Assembly (NCBI RefSeq): GCF_002994635.1
Contig: NZ_PVNL01000192.1
Coordinates: 1 to 64,000, forward strand
DNA from: Enhygromyxa salina
Lineage (GTDB): Bacteria; Myxococcota_A; Polyangia; Nannocystales; Nannocystaceae
DNA length: 64,000 bases
Direction: 5' to 3'
Positions 17,075-25,489 of this stretch are shown here, one piece after another. The notes under the pieces were generated by a model. The model was not told where the DNA came from and searched no databases. It was given only the letters and a program-made list of their open reading frames with translations. Made by a program: the position numbers and the translations under genes. Every line of letters begins with the position of its first letter. Position 1 is the first letter of the stretch.

Positions 17075-17683
17075 ATGAGTTCTCGAGCCCCAAAACAAGC
17101 TGAATCCGAATTTGATGACTTACTCGGCCAACTCGTCGACGAGTTGGCCATGACCCCGCCCAGTCAGTCGGCGGTCGCGCTGGTCCCCGATCTGAAGCCG
17201 TCACCCCCGGCGGTGCGGGTCGACTCGACCAACGAGATGGCGGCGGCCGCCGCCGCAGCAGCCGGTGTCATGCCCCCCGCACCGGCACCAGCATCCAACT
17301 CCACCGTCAAGATCGTCGGTATCATCGCAGCGTCGCTCACGGCCGTAGCCGTCGCGGCGCTGATGACGTTTGGCGGTGGCAGCGACGCTGGGGAGGCCGC
17401 GCCCGCGGTCGCCGTAGACGACGCCGCCGACCAGCAAGCGCTGGCGCAGGCCGCCGTCGCGCACCGGGCTGCGGTCGAGCAGGCCCACGTCGAAGCGATC
17501 GCGGCCGAGCGAGCCGAGGTCCAGGCTGCCTACGCCCGCGCCGAAGCCGAGCGGCTCGTCGCGCAGCAACAGGCCGAACAGGCCGCCGCGAAGCCGAAGC
17601 CGAAGCCGAAGCCGCGCAACCGGCCCAAGCCGAAGCCGAAGCCAACGCCAAAAGCCCCAGGCAGCGACTTCGACAAGCTCTGA
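17075..17683 (+). CDS. Single-pass membrane protein with Ala/Glu coiled segment and KPKPKP tail
   Basis: 202 residues from the ATG at 17075. The open frame begins earlier, but the upstream part is not protein-like. Residues 1-70 are cytosolic with an acidic start (ESEFDDLLGQLVDELA) and Ala/Pro-rich linker. A TM helix lies at about 77-98 (VKIVGIIAASLTAVAVAALM). Beyond it is an Ala/Glu/Gln-rich helical segment (about 115-170) and then a run of Lys-Pro pairs (KPKPKPKPRNRPKPKPKP) ending in GSDFDKL. Lys-Pro tails after a coil resemble periplasm-spanning proteins such as TonB or peptidoglycan-associated linkers, but no TonB domain is present. Function unknown. Confidence 0.65.
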   Translation: MSSRAPKQAESEFDDLLGQLVDELAMTPPSQSAVALVPDLKPSPPAVRVDSTNEMAAAAAAAAGVMPPAPAPASNSTVKIVGIIAASLTAVAVAALMTFGGGSDAGEAAPAVAVDDAADQQALAQAAVAHRAAVEQAHVEAIAAERAEVQAAYARAEAERLVAQQQAEQAAAKPKPKPKPRNRPKPKPKPTPKAPGSDFDKL

Positions 17684-17738
17684 GGGCGCCGTGACGACCC
17701 TGGTCGCGCGAGGCTAAACAAGCTACATCGCGGCTTGA

Positions 17739-19106
17739 ATGGCCCGCGGTCGTCGACGCAAGAAGTGGGAGCCCGAGCGCGGGATCGTCGGGGAGCTCGA
17801 TCGTCGCGGTCGCGCGATCCTGCCAGCGGGTGAGGGCGGTCGCCCACGTGAGGCTCGGGTCGACGGCGCGCTGCCGGGTGAGTCGGTCGAGCTGCTCCGG
17901 TCCGAGCGCGAGGGCATCAACGACGCGGCCCGCACCGTCCAGGTGTTCGAGCCGGCGGCGACGCGGGTCGACGCGCGCTGTACTCACTACGGTCTGTGCG
18001 GCGGCTGCTCGCTGATGCACATGGACCACGACGCCCAGATCGCCTTCAAGCAGGCGATCTTGCTCGCCGACTTCGCGGCCCACGGGCTGACACCCGAGCG
18101 CGTGCTTCCGGCCCTGCGTGGTCCGGCCTGGGGCTACCGCAGGCGCGCGAGGTTGGGCGCGAAGCTGGTCCCCAAGAAGGGCAAGGTGTTGGTCGGGTTC
18201 CGAGAAAAGGACCGGCGCTTTGTGGCAGATCTGTCCACCTGTGAGGTGCTGGCGAGCCCGGCGAACGCTGCGCAGGGGAGCGAGCCGGCCAGCTTGATCC
18301 CCGCGCTCGGACAGCTGATCGAGTCGCTGAGCATCGCGTCTCGGACCCCTCAGATCGAAGTCTCGGTCGGGGATGACGAGCTCGCGCTGGTGTTCCGTGT
18401 GCTGGATCCGCCCAGCGACGACGACCTCGACCGACTCCGCGAGTTCGAGCGCGAGCGTGGCGTCCGGGTGTTCCTGCAGCCGGGCGGGCTCGACACCGTC
18501 GCCCCGCTCGATCCGGCGCGCGGCGAGCTCCTGTCCTACTCGCTCCCCGAGTTCGACGTGAAGATCGAGTTTCGCCCGACGGACTTCGTGCAGGTCAACG
18601 CGCCGCTCAACCGCGCGATGATCAGCCGGGCGGTGGAGCTGCTCGAGCTCGAGCACGGCCAGCGGGTGCTCGATCTGTTCTGCGGGCTCGGAAATTTTAG
18701 TCTGCCGATCGCCCGCCGCCTCGGGGAGGCCGGGCACGTGGTTGGGATCGAGGGTGACGCCGCGCTGGTCGAGCGGGCTCGCGCCAACGCGGCCGCCAAC
18801 CAGATGACCAACCTGAGCTTCGAGCAGCGCGATCTGTATCGCGACCCCGCGGCGCTGGAGTGGCCGGCGGGCCCGTTCGATCGCGTGCTGCTCGATCCGC
18901 CGCGCTCGGGTGCCGCTGGGGTCATCGAGGATTTCGAGCGGATCGCGGCCAAGCGCGTGGTCTACGTGGCCTGCTCGCCCGAGACCCTCGCCCGCGACGC
19001 CGCGACCTTGGTCTCGGCCCACGGCTATCGCTTGCTCGCGGCTGGCGTGATGGACATGTTCCCACACACCGCCCACGTCGAGTCGATCGCGGTGTTCGAG
19101 CGCTGA
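17739..19106 (+). CDS. rlmD: 23S rRNA (uracil-5-)-methyltransferase, RlmD/RumA type
   Basis: SAM-dependent m5U methyltransferase, 455 residues. The TRAM-like N-terminal region (about 1-75) precedes a 4Fe-4S cluster motif of C81-x5-C87-x2-C90 plus C168. The methyltransferase domain has VLDLFCGLGNFSLPIARRLG (SAM motif I, about 311-330), LLDPPRSGAAG (motif IV) and VVYVACSPETLARD, whose Cys is the catalytic nucleophile in this family. The iron-sulfur Cys set fits RlmD and distinguishes it from TrmA. Myxobacterial paralogues with tRNA targets exist, so U1939 of 23S rRNA is likely but not proven. It is a single gene with its own upstream gap. Confidence 0.88.
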   Translation: MARGRRRKKWEPERGIVGELDRRGRAILPAGEGGRPREARVDGALPGESVELLRSEREGINDAARTVQVFEPAATRVDARCTHYGLCGGCSLMHMDHDAQIAFKQAILLADFAAHGLTPERVLPALRGPAWGYRRRARLGAKLVPKKGKVLVGFREKDRRFVADLSTCEVLASPANAAQGSEPASLIPALGQLIESLSIASRTPQIEVSVGDDELALVFRVLDPPSDDDLDRLREFERERGVRVFLQPGGLDTVAPLDPARGELLSYSLPEFDVKIEFRPTDFVQVNAPLNRAMISRAVELLELEHGQRVLDLFCGLGNFSLPIARRLGEAGHVVGIEGDAALVERARANAAANQMTNLSFEQRDLYRDPAALEWPAGPFDRVLLDPPRSGAAGVIEDFERIAAKRVVYVACSPETLARDAATLVSAHGYRLLAAGVMDMFPHTAHVESIAVFER

Positions 19107-19111
19107 GCGAC

Positions 19112-19744
19112 TCAGGGGCTGTGCAGCGACTCGAACCACCCCTGCAGCAGCGGCGCGCGGCTCGGCGGCGGCAGGTTGCTGGCTTCGTCAAACCGCCAGC
19201 CGTTGAGCCACAAGCGAACGCCTCGCAGCCGGGCGAGGTCGCGGTGCAGGCTCTCGATGTCCAGCTCGAGCGCGGCTGCCCGCGCGCACAGCTGGGGATC
19301 CGGGGGGTCTCGCTCGACGAGCGCGAGTCGGTAGCGAAGCCGGCCCTCGACGCGGATTCGCTCGAGATCATCACCAAACGCCGCGACCGCGCGCTCGAGC
19401 AGCCGCGGGAACCGGCGGGCGCTCGAGCTGCGAAACTCGAGCGCGAGCATGCGAGGACAGACCACGCGATCAGGCCGCCGCCGCGCGACGCCGTGGCGGA
19501 TCGCCGTGAACACGGCTTCGACGACCCCGCGCGTGCCAGCCGGGAGCCCGAGCAGCGCGTCGACGGCGGCCGCGTCGCGCTGGCGTCCCAGTACATCCAC
19601 GATCCGCCGGATCCGACCTGGCACCAGCGGGCTCAGCTCGAGCACGCGCTGACAGGAGCTGGCGTCGAGCGGGCCAGCGTCGGCGAGTGACAGCAGCGCG
19701 TCGAGCTCGGTGAGCGCGGCATGGCGCGGCCCCTCGCTCACCAC
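19112..19744 (-). CDS. Hypothetical helical protein downstream of smpB
   Basis: 210 residues, starting inside the last codons of smpB (7-base overlap), so the two are probably translated from one message. The sequence is mainly alpha-helical with leucine and arginine-rich helices (LSPLVPGRIRRIVDVLGRQ, RRFPRLLERAVAAFGDDLE, ALELDIESLHRDLARLRGV), suggestive of a HEAT/TPR-like or all-helical fold. There is no signal peptide or TM segment. I do not recognise a family. Conserved coupling with smpB in relatives would hint at a role in translation quality control, but this has not been checked. Confidence 0.65.
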   Translation of the reverse strand: MVSEGPRHAALTELDALLSLADAGPLDASSCQRVLELSPLVPGRIRRIVDVLGRQRDAAAVDALLGLPAGTRGVVEAVFTAIRHGVARRRPDRVVCPRMLALEFRSSSARRFPRLLERAVAAFGDDLERIRVEGRLRYRLALVERDPPDPQLCARAAALELDIESLHRDLARLRGVRLWLNGWRFDEASNLPPPSRAPLLQGWFESLHSP

Positions 19745-20226
19745 CGCTCGCGTACCGCTCGCTGCATCTCGAGCTTTTGCTCGCGCTCTTTGATCGAGGC
19801 CCGCTTGTCGTGAACCTTCTTGCCGCGCGCGAGCCCGATCAGCACCTTGATGTTGCGGCCCTTGAGGTACATGGCCAGCGGGATGATCGTCAGGCCCTGC
19901 TGCTTGACCGCGTCGCGGAGGCGGTCGAGCTCGCGCCGATGCAGCAGGACCTTGCGGGGCCGCAGCGGCGGGTGGTTGCGCGCGTGGGCCTGGACGAACT
20001 CGGCCACGTGGGCCTGCATCAAGAACAGCTCGTCGCCGCGGAACTGACAGAAGGCTTCCTTGAGGCTCACCCGGTGGTCACGGATCGACTTGACCTCGCT
20101 GCCGTGGAGCATGATCCCGGCCTCGAGCTCCTCGTGGATCTCGAACTCGTGCCGCGCCTTGCGGTTGTCCTCGATCGTCTCGTCGCCGAGCTGGCGCTTT
20201 TTCTTGGTGCGGGCCAAGGGCAGCAA
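19738..20226 (-). CDS. smpB: SsrA-binding protein SmpB
   Basis: Binds tmRNA and delivers it to stalled ribosomes for trans-translation. 162 residues from a TTG (a second in-frame TTG lies three codons later). Family motifs are plain: NRKARHEFEIHEELEAGI, LHGSEVKSIRDHRVSLKEAF, ELFLMQAHVAEF, RPRKVLLHRREL, then LTIIPLAMYLKG and VLIGLARGKKVHDKR. The final basic tail (DKRASIKEREQKLEMQRAV) is the segment that enters the mRNA path of the ribosome. I saw no ssrA gene nearby. The downstream gene overlaps its stop by 7 bases. Confidence 0.95.
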   Translation of the reverse strand: MLPLARTKKKRQLGDETIEDNRKARHEFEIHEELEAGIMLHGSEVKSIRDHRVSLKEAFCQFRGDELFLMQAHVAEFVQAHARNHPPLRPRKVLLHRRELDRLRDAVKQQGLTIIPLAMYLKGRNIKVLIGLARGKKVHDKRASIKEREQKLEMQRAVRERW

Positions 20227-20434
20227 CCTATTGCAAGCCCGCGCCGGTCGTCACCCCCAGCCGCAAAAAACTCCGCAGACCTGGGCAGACATGCTCGCCC
20301 AGCGCCGTTCAGCTCGCGGGGGCCCGGCCCCTGCGCCGGCCGCGGATCGCTCGGCCCGAGCTCAAATGGAGACGCCGGAGCCCGTGGGCCGCGGTGGCGC
20401 ACGTGCTCCGGCGAAGGCTGCCGGCTGGTGAAGC

Positions 20435-20797
20435 TCAGGCTTCGCGGGCGATCGCGTAGCTCTTGGACAGCTCGGGATCGCGGGCGATCTCGTAGAGCAT
20501 GGTCTCGAAGCTCTCGCGGTCGAGGCCGGCCTCATCGAGGATCTTGTCGGCCGCGGCCGGATCGTTGGCGATCATGTTGGCGACGGTGACGGCCTTCTCG
20601 ACCTTGGGATCGAGGGCGGGCGCCTCGACGGCGTCGTCTGGCTTGTCGGCGTCGGCAGGCTTGGTCGTCGGGTCGGCCTTCTTGTCGCCCTTCGTGTCGG
20701 CCGTGGCCTGCTTGTCGGTCTTGGCCGGGTCGGCCTTGTCGCAGGCGCCAAGGGTGAGAACGAGGCCCATCAGGGTGGTGGTGATGATCGTGCGCAT
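20435..20797 (-). CDS. Small Asp/Lys-rich lipoprotein
   Basis: About 120 residues from the ATG at 20797, which has GGAG 8 bases upstream. An ATG at 20803 and a GTG at 20818 are alternatives. MRTIITTTLMGLVLTLGAC is a lipoprotein signal, with Cys at 19. A charged linker (KADPAKTDKQATADTKGDKK) runs to about residue 60. The C-terminal half is a helical domain (VEKAVTVANMIANDPAAADK, then ESFETMLYEIARDPELSKSY). It follows the repeat-rich exported protein on the same strand with only a short gap, so the two may form an operon acting in the periplasm or outer membrane. Function unknown. Confidence 0.7.
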   Translation of the reverse strand: MRTIITTTLMGLVLTLGACDKADPAKTDKQATADTKGDKKADPTTKPADADKPDDAVEAPALDPKVEKAVTVANMIANDPAAADKILDEAGLDRESFETMLYEIARDPELSKSYAIAREA

Positions 20798-20814
20798 GGT
20801 CATGGCTCCGTTCC

Positions 20815-21702
20815 TCACTTGGGCCCCTGCTTGCCTGGTTTGCCCGGTTTACCCGGTTTGTCGTCGCGCTTCTCCATCTTCTCCTCGCGCTTCTCCAGCT
20901 TCTCGTCGCGCTTCTCGGCCATGTCTTCGCGCTTCTCGGCCATGTCCTCGCGCTTCTCGGCCATGTCCTCGCGCTTCTCGGCCATGTCCTCGCGCTTCTC
21001 GGCCATGTCCTCGCGCTTCTCGGCCATGTCCTCGCGCTTCTCGGCCACCTTGTCGCCGTGCTTGGCCAGCTTGTGGGCCTTCTTGGCCTGCTTCCACATG
21101 GCCTTGGCTTCAGCGTGGCGCTTGGCGGCCTTGGCGATCATCTTGTCGTGGCGTTCTTTGCCTTCGAAGCTGATCTCTTTGCCCTCTTCGTGTAGCTGCT
21201 TGCGCTTCTCGTGCAACGCCTTGCGATGTGCGCGATGCTTGATCCCGAGCTCCTTGATCTTGGCCTCGAGCTCCGCCTTCTCCTCGTCGGTCATGTCCGC
21301 GAGGTCCTCTTGGCGATCGCGGATCAACGCGGCGAGCTCCTCGCCCTGGACGCCCTTCGCGACATGCAGCTTGACCCACATCCCGAACGCCTTGCGCTTG
21401 CCCTTGCCGCGGAAGTGCTCGGCCTCGTCGTCGAGGGCCTCGGTGATGACCGCGGGTGAAACGGCAGCCTGCTCGGCGGCGTCGAGTGCCTCATCGATCT
21501 CGGCCTCCTCGAGACCTGCGTCCCGGGCTTCATCGGCGGCGATCGGGAGATCGATGACCATCAAGATGTCATCTTCGAGCGCCTCTTCTTCGCTGATCTC
21601 GACGGTGGCGGCGGCGTCGTCGGTGGGGGGAGCAGCGCTCGCCGGGATCGCCAGAGTGAGCGGCAGAGCCACTAATATCGTCTTGAAAACGGCTTGTTTC
21701 AT
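20815..21702 (-). CDS. Exported coiled-coil protein with seven-residue AEKREDM repeats
   Basis: 295 residues from the ATG at 21702, which has the best ribosome site of the window. The signal peptide is MKQAVFKTILVALPLTLAIP, cleaved after ASA. An acidic region is followed by long charged helices (ELEAKIKELGIKHRAHRKAL, EEGKEISFEGKERHDK). From about residue 225 come seven near-identical heptads of the AEKRED(M) type, encoded by 21-base direct repeats at 20915-21050, then divergent heptads and a KPGKPGKPGKQ tail. A strict seven-residue period without hydrophobic a/d positions suggests a single charged alpha-helix more than a coiled coil. Copy number may vary by slippage. It is followed by a lipoprotein gene. 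Confidence 0.75.
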   Translation of the reverse strand: MKQAVFKTILVALPLTLAIPASAAPPTDDAAATVEISEEEALEDDILMVIDLPIAADEARDAGLEEAEIDEALDAAEQAAVSPAVITEALDDEAEHFRGKGKRKAFGMWVKLHVAKGVQGEELAALIRDRQEDLADMTDEEKAELEAKIKELGIKHRAHRKALHEKRKQLHEEGKEISFEGKERHDKMIAKAAKRHAEAKAMWKQAKKAHKLAKHGDKVAEKREDMAEKREDMAEKREDMAEKREDMAEKREDMAEKREDMAEKRDEKLEKREEKMEKRDDKPGKPGKPGKQGPK

Positions 21703-21706
21703 GCGG

Positions 21707-21714
21707 ACCTCCTT
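21707..21714 (-). promoter_or_regulatory. Strong Shine-Dalgarno site
   Basis: AAGGAGGT on the minus strand, 4 bases before the ATG at 21702, is a near-perfect anti-16S complement. It decides the start of the repeat protein against the longer open frame that begins at 21828. Confidence 0.8.
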
Positions 21715-21870
21715 GGGGGGTCGCGCAGTGTAGCGCAGATGTCGGACGCAGGAGCACATGGGCCCTGCTACACGCCCGAGTCGGTGATGGCTCATGGAAC
21801 AAAGCGCGAAGACCATCGAGCCAGGCAATGCATCGCCTGATTGATGCGCGCGGGTGCTACAGTCACGACG

Positions 21871-22152
21871 ATGCCACGTCAGGCACCAGGGGTGCGTAGG
21901 CTCGCGCCACCGCGTGTGCAGCCGCGTCCGTTGGGCGCGAATTCGCTAGCGTCGCGAGCGGAGACGCCGCTGGCGGCGCGCGACCCTGGCTCGGGGGATC
22001 TTTTTGCGCACTACGGAGTGGGCGTCAGCCCATCGTCCGGTCAGCCGCAACCGGTCGTCGAGGGGCGACCCTGTCCGGCCTGCGGGTGGTTGCTGCGCAC
22101 CGATGACCCAGCACCGTGCATGCTGTGCGGTTGCGAGCCCCACAGCGGCTGA
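21871..22152 (+). CDS. Small Pro/Arg-rich protein with C-terminal zinc-ribbon knuckle
   Basis: 93 residues from the ATG at 21871. The first two thirds are Pro/Arg-rich and probably disordered. The last 25 residues carry two Cys pairs, CPACGWLLRTDDPAPCMLCGC, spaced as a zinc ribbon. No enzyme domain is present. It is convergent with the aldolase gene 22 bases away. The family was not recognised; the spaced Cys pairs and G/C-biased third codon positions are the main support that it is real. Confidence 0.55.
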   Translation: MPRQAPGVRRLAPPRVQPRPLGANSLASRAETPLAARDPGSGDLFAHYGVGVSPSSGQPQPVVEGRPCPACGWLLRTDDPAPCMLCGCEPHSG

Positions 22153-22174
22153 GCAGAGCGCCTAGGCAGCGCGC

Positions 22175-23197
22175 CTACGCCGTCTTCTCGAGGCCCTGAT
22201 CCCAGCGGCCCGACGCCGCCGCTGAATTGGCCTTTGCGCGCTGGTAGAAGGCCTTTTGGCCGGCAGCGAATTGCTCGGGCTTGCCGCCCCAGGCCTTGAG
22301 CGCGCCCTGCTGGAGCGCGCGTCCGTACGAGAAGCTGAGCTCCCACGGACTGTCGACGTGGAGCCCATTCATGGCGTTGAGATGGGCGGTTGCCAACACG
22401 TCGTCCTGGCCGCCAGACAGGAACACGATGCCCGGAACGGCGGCGGGGACGTTGCGCAGCAGGCAGCGCATGGTTCGTTGCGCGACCTCGTCCACGCTGG
22501 CCTGGGTCGGGCACGTGCTACCCGAGATGACCATGTTGGGCTTGAGCAGGATGCCCTCGAGCAGCACGTCGTGGCGGCGCAGCGCGGTGAAGACCTCGCT
22601 CAGGGTCCGCGCGGTGACCTGATCGCAGCGGTCGATGTCGTGGTCGCCGTCCATCAGGACCTCGGGCTCGACGATCGGGACGATCTCGGCTTCTTGGCAG
22701 AGCGCGGCGTAGCGGGCCAGGGCGTGGGCGTTGGCGACGATGCAGGCCTCGCTGGGGATGCCGTCACCGATCGTGATGACCGCCCGCCACTTGGCGAATC
22801 GGGCGCCCTGCTCGCGGTAGCCGAGCAGCCGGTCGCGCAGCCCGTCGAGGCCCGAGGTGACCAATTCGTTGTTGTGCAGGGCCAGCGGCTTGGCGCCCAG
22901 GTCGACCTTGATGCCGGGCATGATCCCGCGCTCGGTCAGCATCTCGGTGAACAGCCGGCCTTCCTTGGTGCGCTGGCCGAGCGTCTCTTCGAACATGATC
23001 ACGCCGGAGATGAACGCCTCGACCCCGGCCGTGCTGAACAGCAATTCTCGATAGGTGCGGCGGTGCTCTTCGGTGTTCTCGACACCGATCGAGGCGAGTC
23101 GCTTGCCGATCGTCGAGAAGCTCTCATCCGCGGCCAAGATGCCCTTGGCGGGGGCGACGAGTTCGCGTGCAGTGCTGGTCAGCGTGTCCTGATTCAT
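22175..23197 (-). CDS. Fructose-bisphosphate aldolase, class I
   Basis: Cleaves fructose 1,6-bisphosphate through a lysine Schiff base in glycolysis/gluconeogenesis. 340 residues from the ATG at 23197. The opening ARELVAPAKGILAADESFST is the class I signature. Catalytic candidates are K136 (GARFAKWRAV), the IVPIVEPEVL strand with its Glu pair, and K219 in LLEGILLKPNMV, the Schiff-base lysine. FLSGGQDD and LSFSYGRALQQGALKAW complete the barrel. This is the animal/plant-like class I type, found in some bacteria including myxobacteria, and is unrelated to the zinc-dependent class II enzyme. It stands alone. Confidence 0.93.
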   Translation of the reverse strand: MNQDTLTSTARELVAPAKGILAADESFSTIGKRLASIGVENTEEHRRTYRELLFSTAGVEAFISGVIMFEETLGQRTKEGRLFTEMLTERGIMPGIKVDLGAKPLALHNNELVTSGLDGLRDRLLGYREQGARFAKWRAVITIGDGIPSEACIVANAHALARYAALCQEAEIVPIVEPEVLMDGDHDIDRCDQVTARTLSEVFTALRRHDVLLEGILLKPNMVISGSTCPTQASVDEVAQRTMRCLLRNVPAAVPGIVFLSGGQDDVLATAHLNAMNGLHVDSPWELSFSYGRALQQGALKAWGGKPEQFAAGQKAFYQRAKANSAAASGRWDQGLEKTA

Positions 23198-23356
23198 GAT
23201 GGTCGATCTCGCCCGCGGCTCGCGGATTGCTTCGGACACTCGCTGGCGACCGGCGCGAAGTCAAGAGCGCGTATGATGCTGGCGTGGCGCCGGACCGAGC
23301 TGCGAGTAACCGACTGCTGGGCGCGGCCGTAACCGCGTGAACCAGGTCAATCGATC

Positions 23357-24094
23357 ATGAGCGCGACCAAGCGAGGCGGGCTGCTCGACGAGCAGGCACA
23401 GCAGGCTCGGCGCCGGGAGGAGCGACGGCGCTTCATCCGGTTGGCCGCGGTCGGGACCACGGTCGCGGCGCTCGGTGGCTACTACTTCCTGGTCCCCGAC
23501 GAGCAGACCAAGGCGGCCCGGCGCGAGCGGCTGCCAGATGGTCGCGCCCGGCTGCCGCCCGGGCAGAAGGTCATCGAGCAGCTCAAACCAATGGGCGGCA
23601 GCCGCGGCGACGTCCGCAAGTCTGCGTTTCGCCTGAAAGTTCATGGCGCCGTCGATGCCCCGTTCGAGCTCGACTTCGCCGAGCTCTCGTCGCTCCCGCA
23701 GGCCGAGCTCGACCTCGATGTTCACTGCGTCACCGGGTGGTCGCGGCTCGGCGCTCGCTGGCAGGGTGTGCGTGTGGCCGAGCTGGCCGCCCGCGCCCAG
23801 GTCCGGCCGACGGCGCGCCACGTGATCCTCGAGGCGGCCCACGGCTACACCGCCAACGTGCGCATTGAAGACGCGCTCGCGGACAGCTCGCTCGTGGCTC
23901 ATCGCTACGAGGGCGAGCCCCTGGCCAGCCCAAACGGCGCACCCGCCCGCGCCCTGATCCCGCACCTGTACTTCTGGAAGAGCGCCAAGTGGCTCGAGGG
24001 AATTCGCTTCGTCGAGCGGGACGAGCCGGGGTTCTGGGAGGTCCGCGGCTATCACAACCACGCGGATCCGTGGCTCGAGCAGCGCTACGGGTGA
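23357..24094 (+). CDS. Molybdopterin-dependent oxidoreductase of the sulfite oxidase/MsrP family
   Basis: 245 residues. The N-terminus has a twin-arginine-like region (EERRRFIRLAAVGTTVAAL, about 21-39), suggesting folded export or a Tat anchor. The catalytic domain starts about residue 90 with FRLKVHGAVDAPFELDFAEL. The molybdenum ligand is probably C124 in DVHCVTGWSRLGARWQGV, the family signature. Later PHLYFWKSAKWLEGIRFVE and the closing GFWEVRGYHNHADPW match MsrP/YedY-type enzymes. The next gene, 17 bases on, encodes a membrane protein that could pass electrons to it. The substrate (methionine sulfoxide or other) is not evident. Confidence 0.88.
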   Translation: MSATKRGGLLDEQAQQARRREERRRFIRLAAVGTTVAALGGYYFLVPDEQTKAARRERLPDGRARLPPGQKVIEQLKPMGGSRGDVRKSAFRLKVHGAVDAPFELDFAELSSLPQAELDLDVHCVTGWSRLGARWQGVRVAELAARAQVRPTARHVILEAAHGYTANVRIEDALADSSLVAHRYEGEPLASPNGAPARALIPHLYFWKSAKWLEGIRFVERDEPGFWEVRGYHNHADPWLEQRYG

Positions 24095-24110
24095 GACACT
24101 GGCGAGACCG

Positions 24111-24713
24111 ATGGCCGACGACGGACAACCCGAACCGCAACCTTCGCGCGAGCGCAAGCCAGTACGCTGGCGCCCGCGGCTGCGCTCACTGCATCGGGAT
24201 CTTGGCTATCTCGTCGTTGGGTTGACGTTCGTCTACGCGTGCTCGGGGCTGGCGGTCAACCACATCGAGGACTGGGATCCCAACTACACCCAGTTCGAGC
24301 GCACCCACGTGCTCGCGTCGCCGCTGCCCGATGACGAGCGCGAAGCGGCGCGCATGGTCCTCGCGCAGCTTGGGATCGAGGAGACGCCGAGCGACGTGTT
24401 CCTGTACGAGCAGGAGCTGGAGATCCAGCTCGCGGATCGATCTCTGTTTGTCGACGGCGCGAACATGACGATCCTCGATCGCGGGCAGCACCAGCGTCGG
24501 CTCCTGCGCCTGGCCAACTGGTTGCACCTCAACCGTGGCAAGCAGGCCTGGACCGTCGTCGCCGATGGCTACGCCGTGCTGCTGTTGTTCCTGGCCAGCT
24601 CGGGCATGTTGATGTTGCCCGGCAAGAAGGGCATGGCGGGACGCGGGTGGATCTTGGTGCTGATCGGGGCCGCGGTCCCGGTTGGCTATGTACTGCTATC
24701 TGGAGGCCCTTAG
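24111..24713 (+). CDS. PepSY-type membrane protein, likely redox partner of the molybdopterin enzyme
   Basis: 200 residues. A helix near the start (HRDLGYLVVGLTFVYACSGLAVN, about 28-50) matches the first helix of PepSY-associated TM proteins. A soluble external segment (about 51-130) is followed by NWLHLNRGKQAWTVVADGYA and two C-terminal helices. Histidines in HRDLG and NWLHL could ligate haem, as in membrane cytochromes of this type, which is inferred. Being immediately downstream of an MsrP-like gene, it may replace MsrQ as quinol-side electron donor. The two genes probably form one operon. Confidence 0.75.
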   Translation: MADDGQPEPQPSRERKPVRWRPRLRSLHRDLGYLVVGLTFVYACSGLAVNHIEDWDPNYTQFERTHVLASPLPDDEREAARMVLAQLGIEETPSDVFLYEQELEIQLADRSLFVDGANMTILDRGQHQRRLLRLANWLHLNRGKQAWTVVADGYAVLLLFLASSGMLMLPGKKGMAGRGWILVLIGAAVPVGYVLLSGGP

Positions 24714-24732
24714 GGCCACCCACGGCGGCCGC

Positions 24733-25329
24733 TCACTTGCGCTTGTAGGTGAGCTGGTACTCGACGGGGACCGGCAGATGCGACGAGGTGATCTTGACCT
24801 GGACCGTCACGCGACTGCCGCCGGCGTTGAGCTTGAAGTCGTTTTGACGGTCGCCGCCGACGCCGTCGAGCAGCTCGACCAGCTTGGTCCCCCGCACGCG
24901 ATGGCTGACCTTGACCTTGTCGCCTTGCTTGGACTCGGTCTTGTGCGGCGTGCCGTCGAGCTGGGCCCGGTGGCCCTCGCCGTCGAACAGGATCGCCACG
25001 GCTTCATCGTCGACCCGGATCGACAGGTTCTTGGGGATTGCGTTGGTCTCCTGCAGGCGCTGGCGACCGAGCTTTCGCACCATCGGGTTGATCGCAGCGA
25101 GCGAGGTCTCGATCGCCTCGTTCACGCCGTCACGTTGTTTTTGACCGCCATCGAACACGTAGTTGCCATCGAAGGCGCGCGCATGATCGAGCGTGTCTTG
25201 GGTGATGGCCGCGGGGACCGGGAGGTCATGCAGGCTACCTGCCCAGACATCGGAGCCAATGACGAGGCCGGTCACGAGCACTAAGAAAGAGCCGAGTGAT
25301 AGGGCGCACACGATTTTAGGAGTGCTCAC
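24733..25329 (-). CDS. Secreted hypothetical protein
   Basis: About 198 residues from a GTG at 25329; a TTG at 25353 would add eight residues. VSTPKIVCALSLGSFLVLVTGLVIGSDVWAG is a signal peptide or anchor. The mature part is about 165 residues, with a helical first half (ITQDTLDHARAF, AAINPMVRKLGRQRLQET) and a beta-rich second half (LSIRVDDEAVAILFDGEGH, SHRVRGTKLVELLDG, VTVQVKITSSHLPVPVEY). It may be a small lipocalin-like or hydrophobic-ligand fold, but no family was recognised. It is convergent with the PepSY gene. Confidence 0.65.
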   Translation of the reverse strand: MSTPKIVCALSLGSFLVLVTGLVIGSDVWAGSLHDLPVPAAITQDTLDHARAFDGNYVFDGGQKQRDGVNEAIETSLAAINPMVRKLGRQRLQETNAIPKNLSIRVDDEAVAILFDGEGHRAQLDGTPHKTESKQGDKVKVSHRVRGTKLVELLDGVGGDRQNDFKLNAGGSRVTVQVKITSSHLPVPVEYQLTYKRK

Positions 25330-25415
25330 CGCTTCACTGTACACTATCTGCAACTGTCGTCTAGAACAGACGCGCAGATAGATGCACAGTTTTTAACTAC
25401 ACAAAATCAAGTGCT

Positions 25416-25433
25416 TACGCCGAAACTGGCGTA
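25416..25433 (-). terminator. Possible hairpin downstream of pspC-like gene
   Basis: TACGCC, loop GAAACT, GGCGTA forms a 6-bp stem 57 bases beyond the stop of the minus-strand PspC gene, in an AT-rich stretch (25385-25410). It lacks a clean run of Ts, so it is only a weak terminator candidate. Confidence 0.3.
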
Positions 25434-25489
25434 GAAGCGCGCATTCTTCGCGCGAACGATCTTGCGCGGGGGCATGTCACAAGGTGACA

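Noticed and set aside
19738..20434. A tmRNA (ssrA) gene next to smpB
   Set aside because: No tRNA-Ala-like ends or tag reading frame could be found in the 200 bases upstream.
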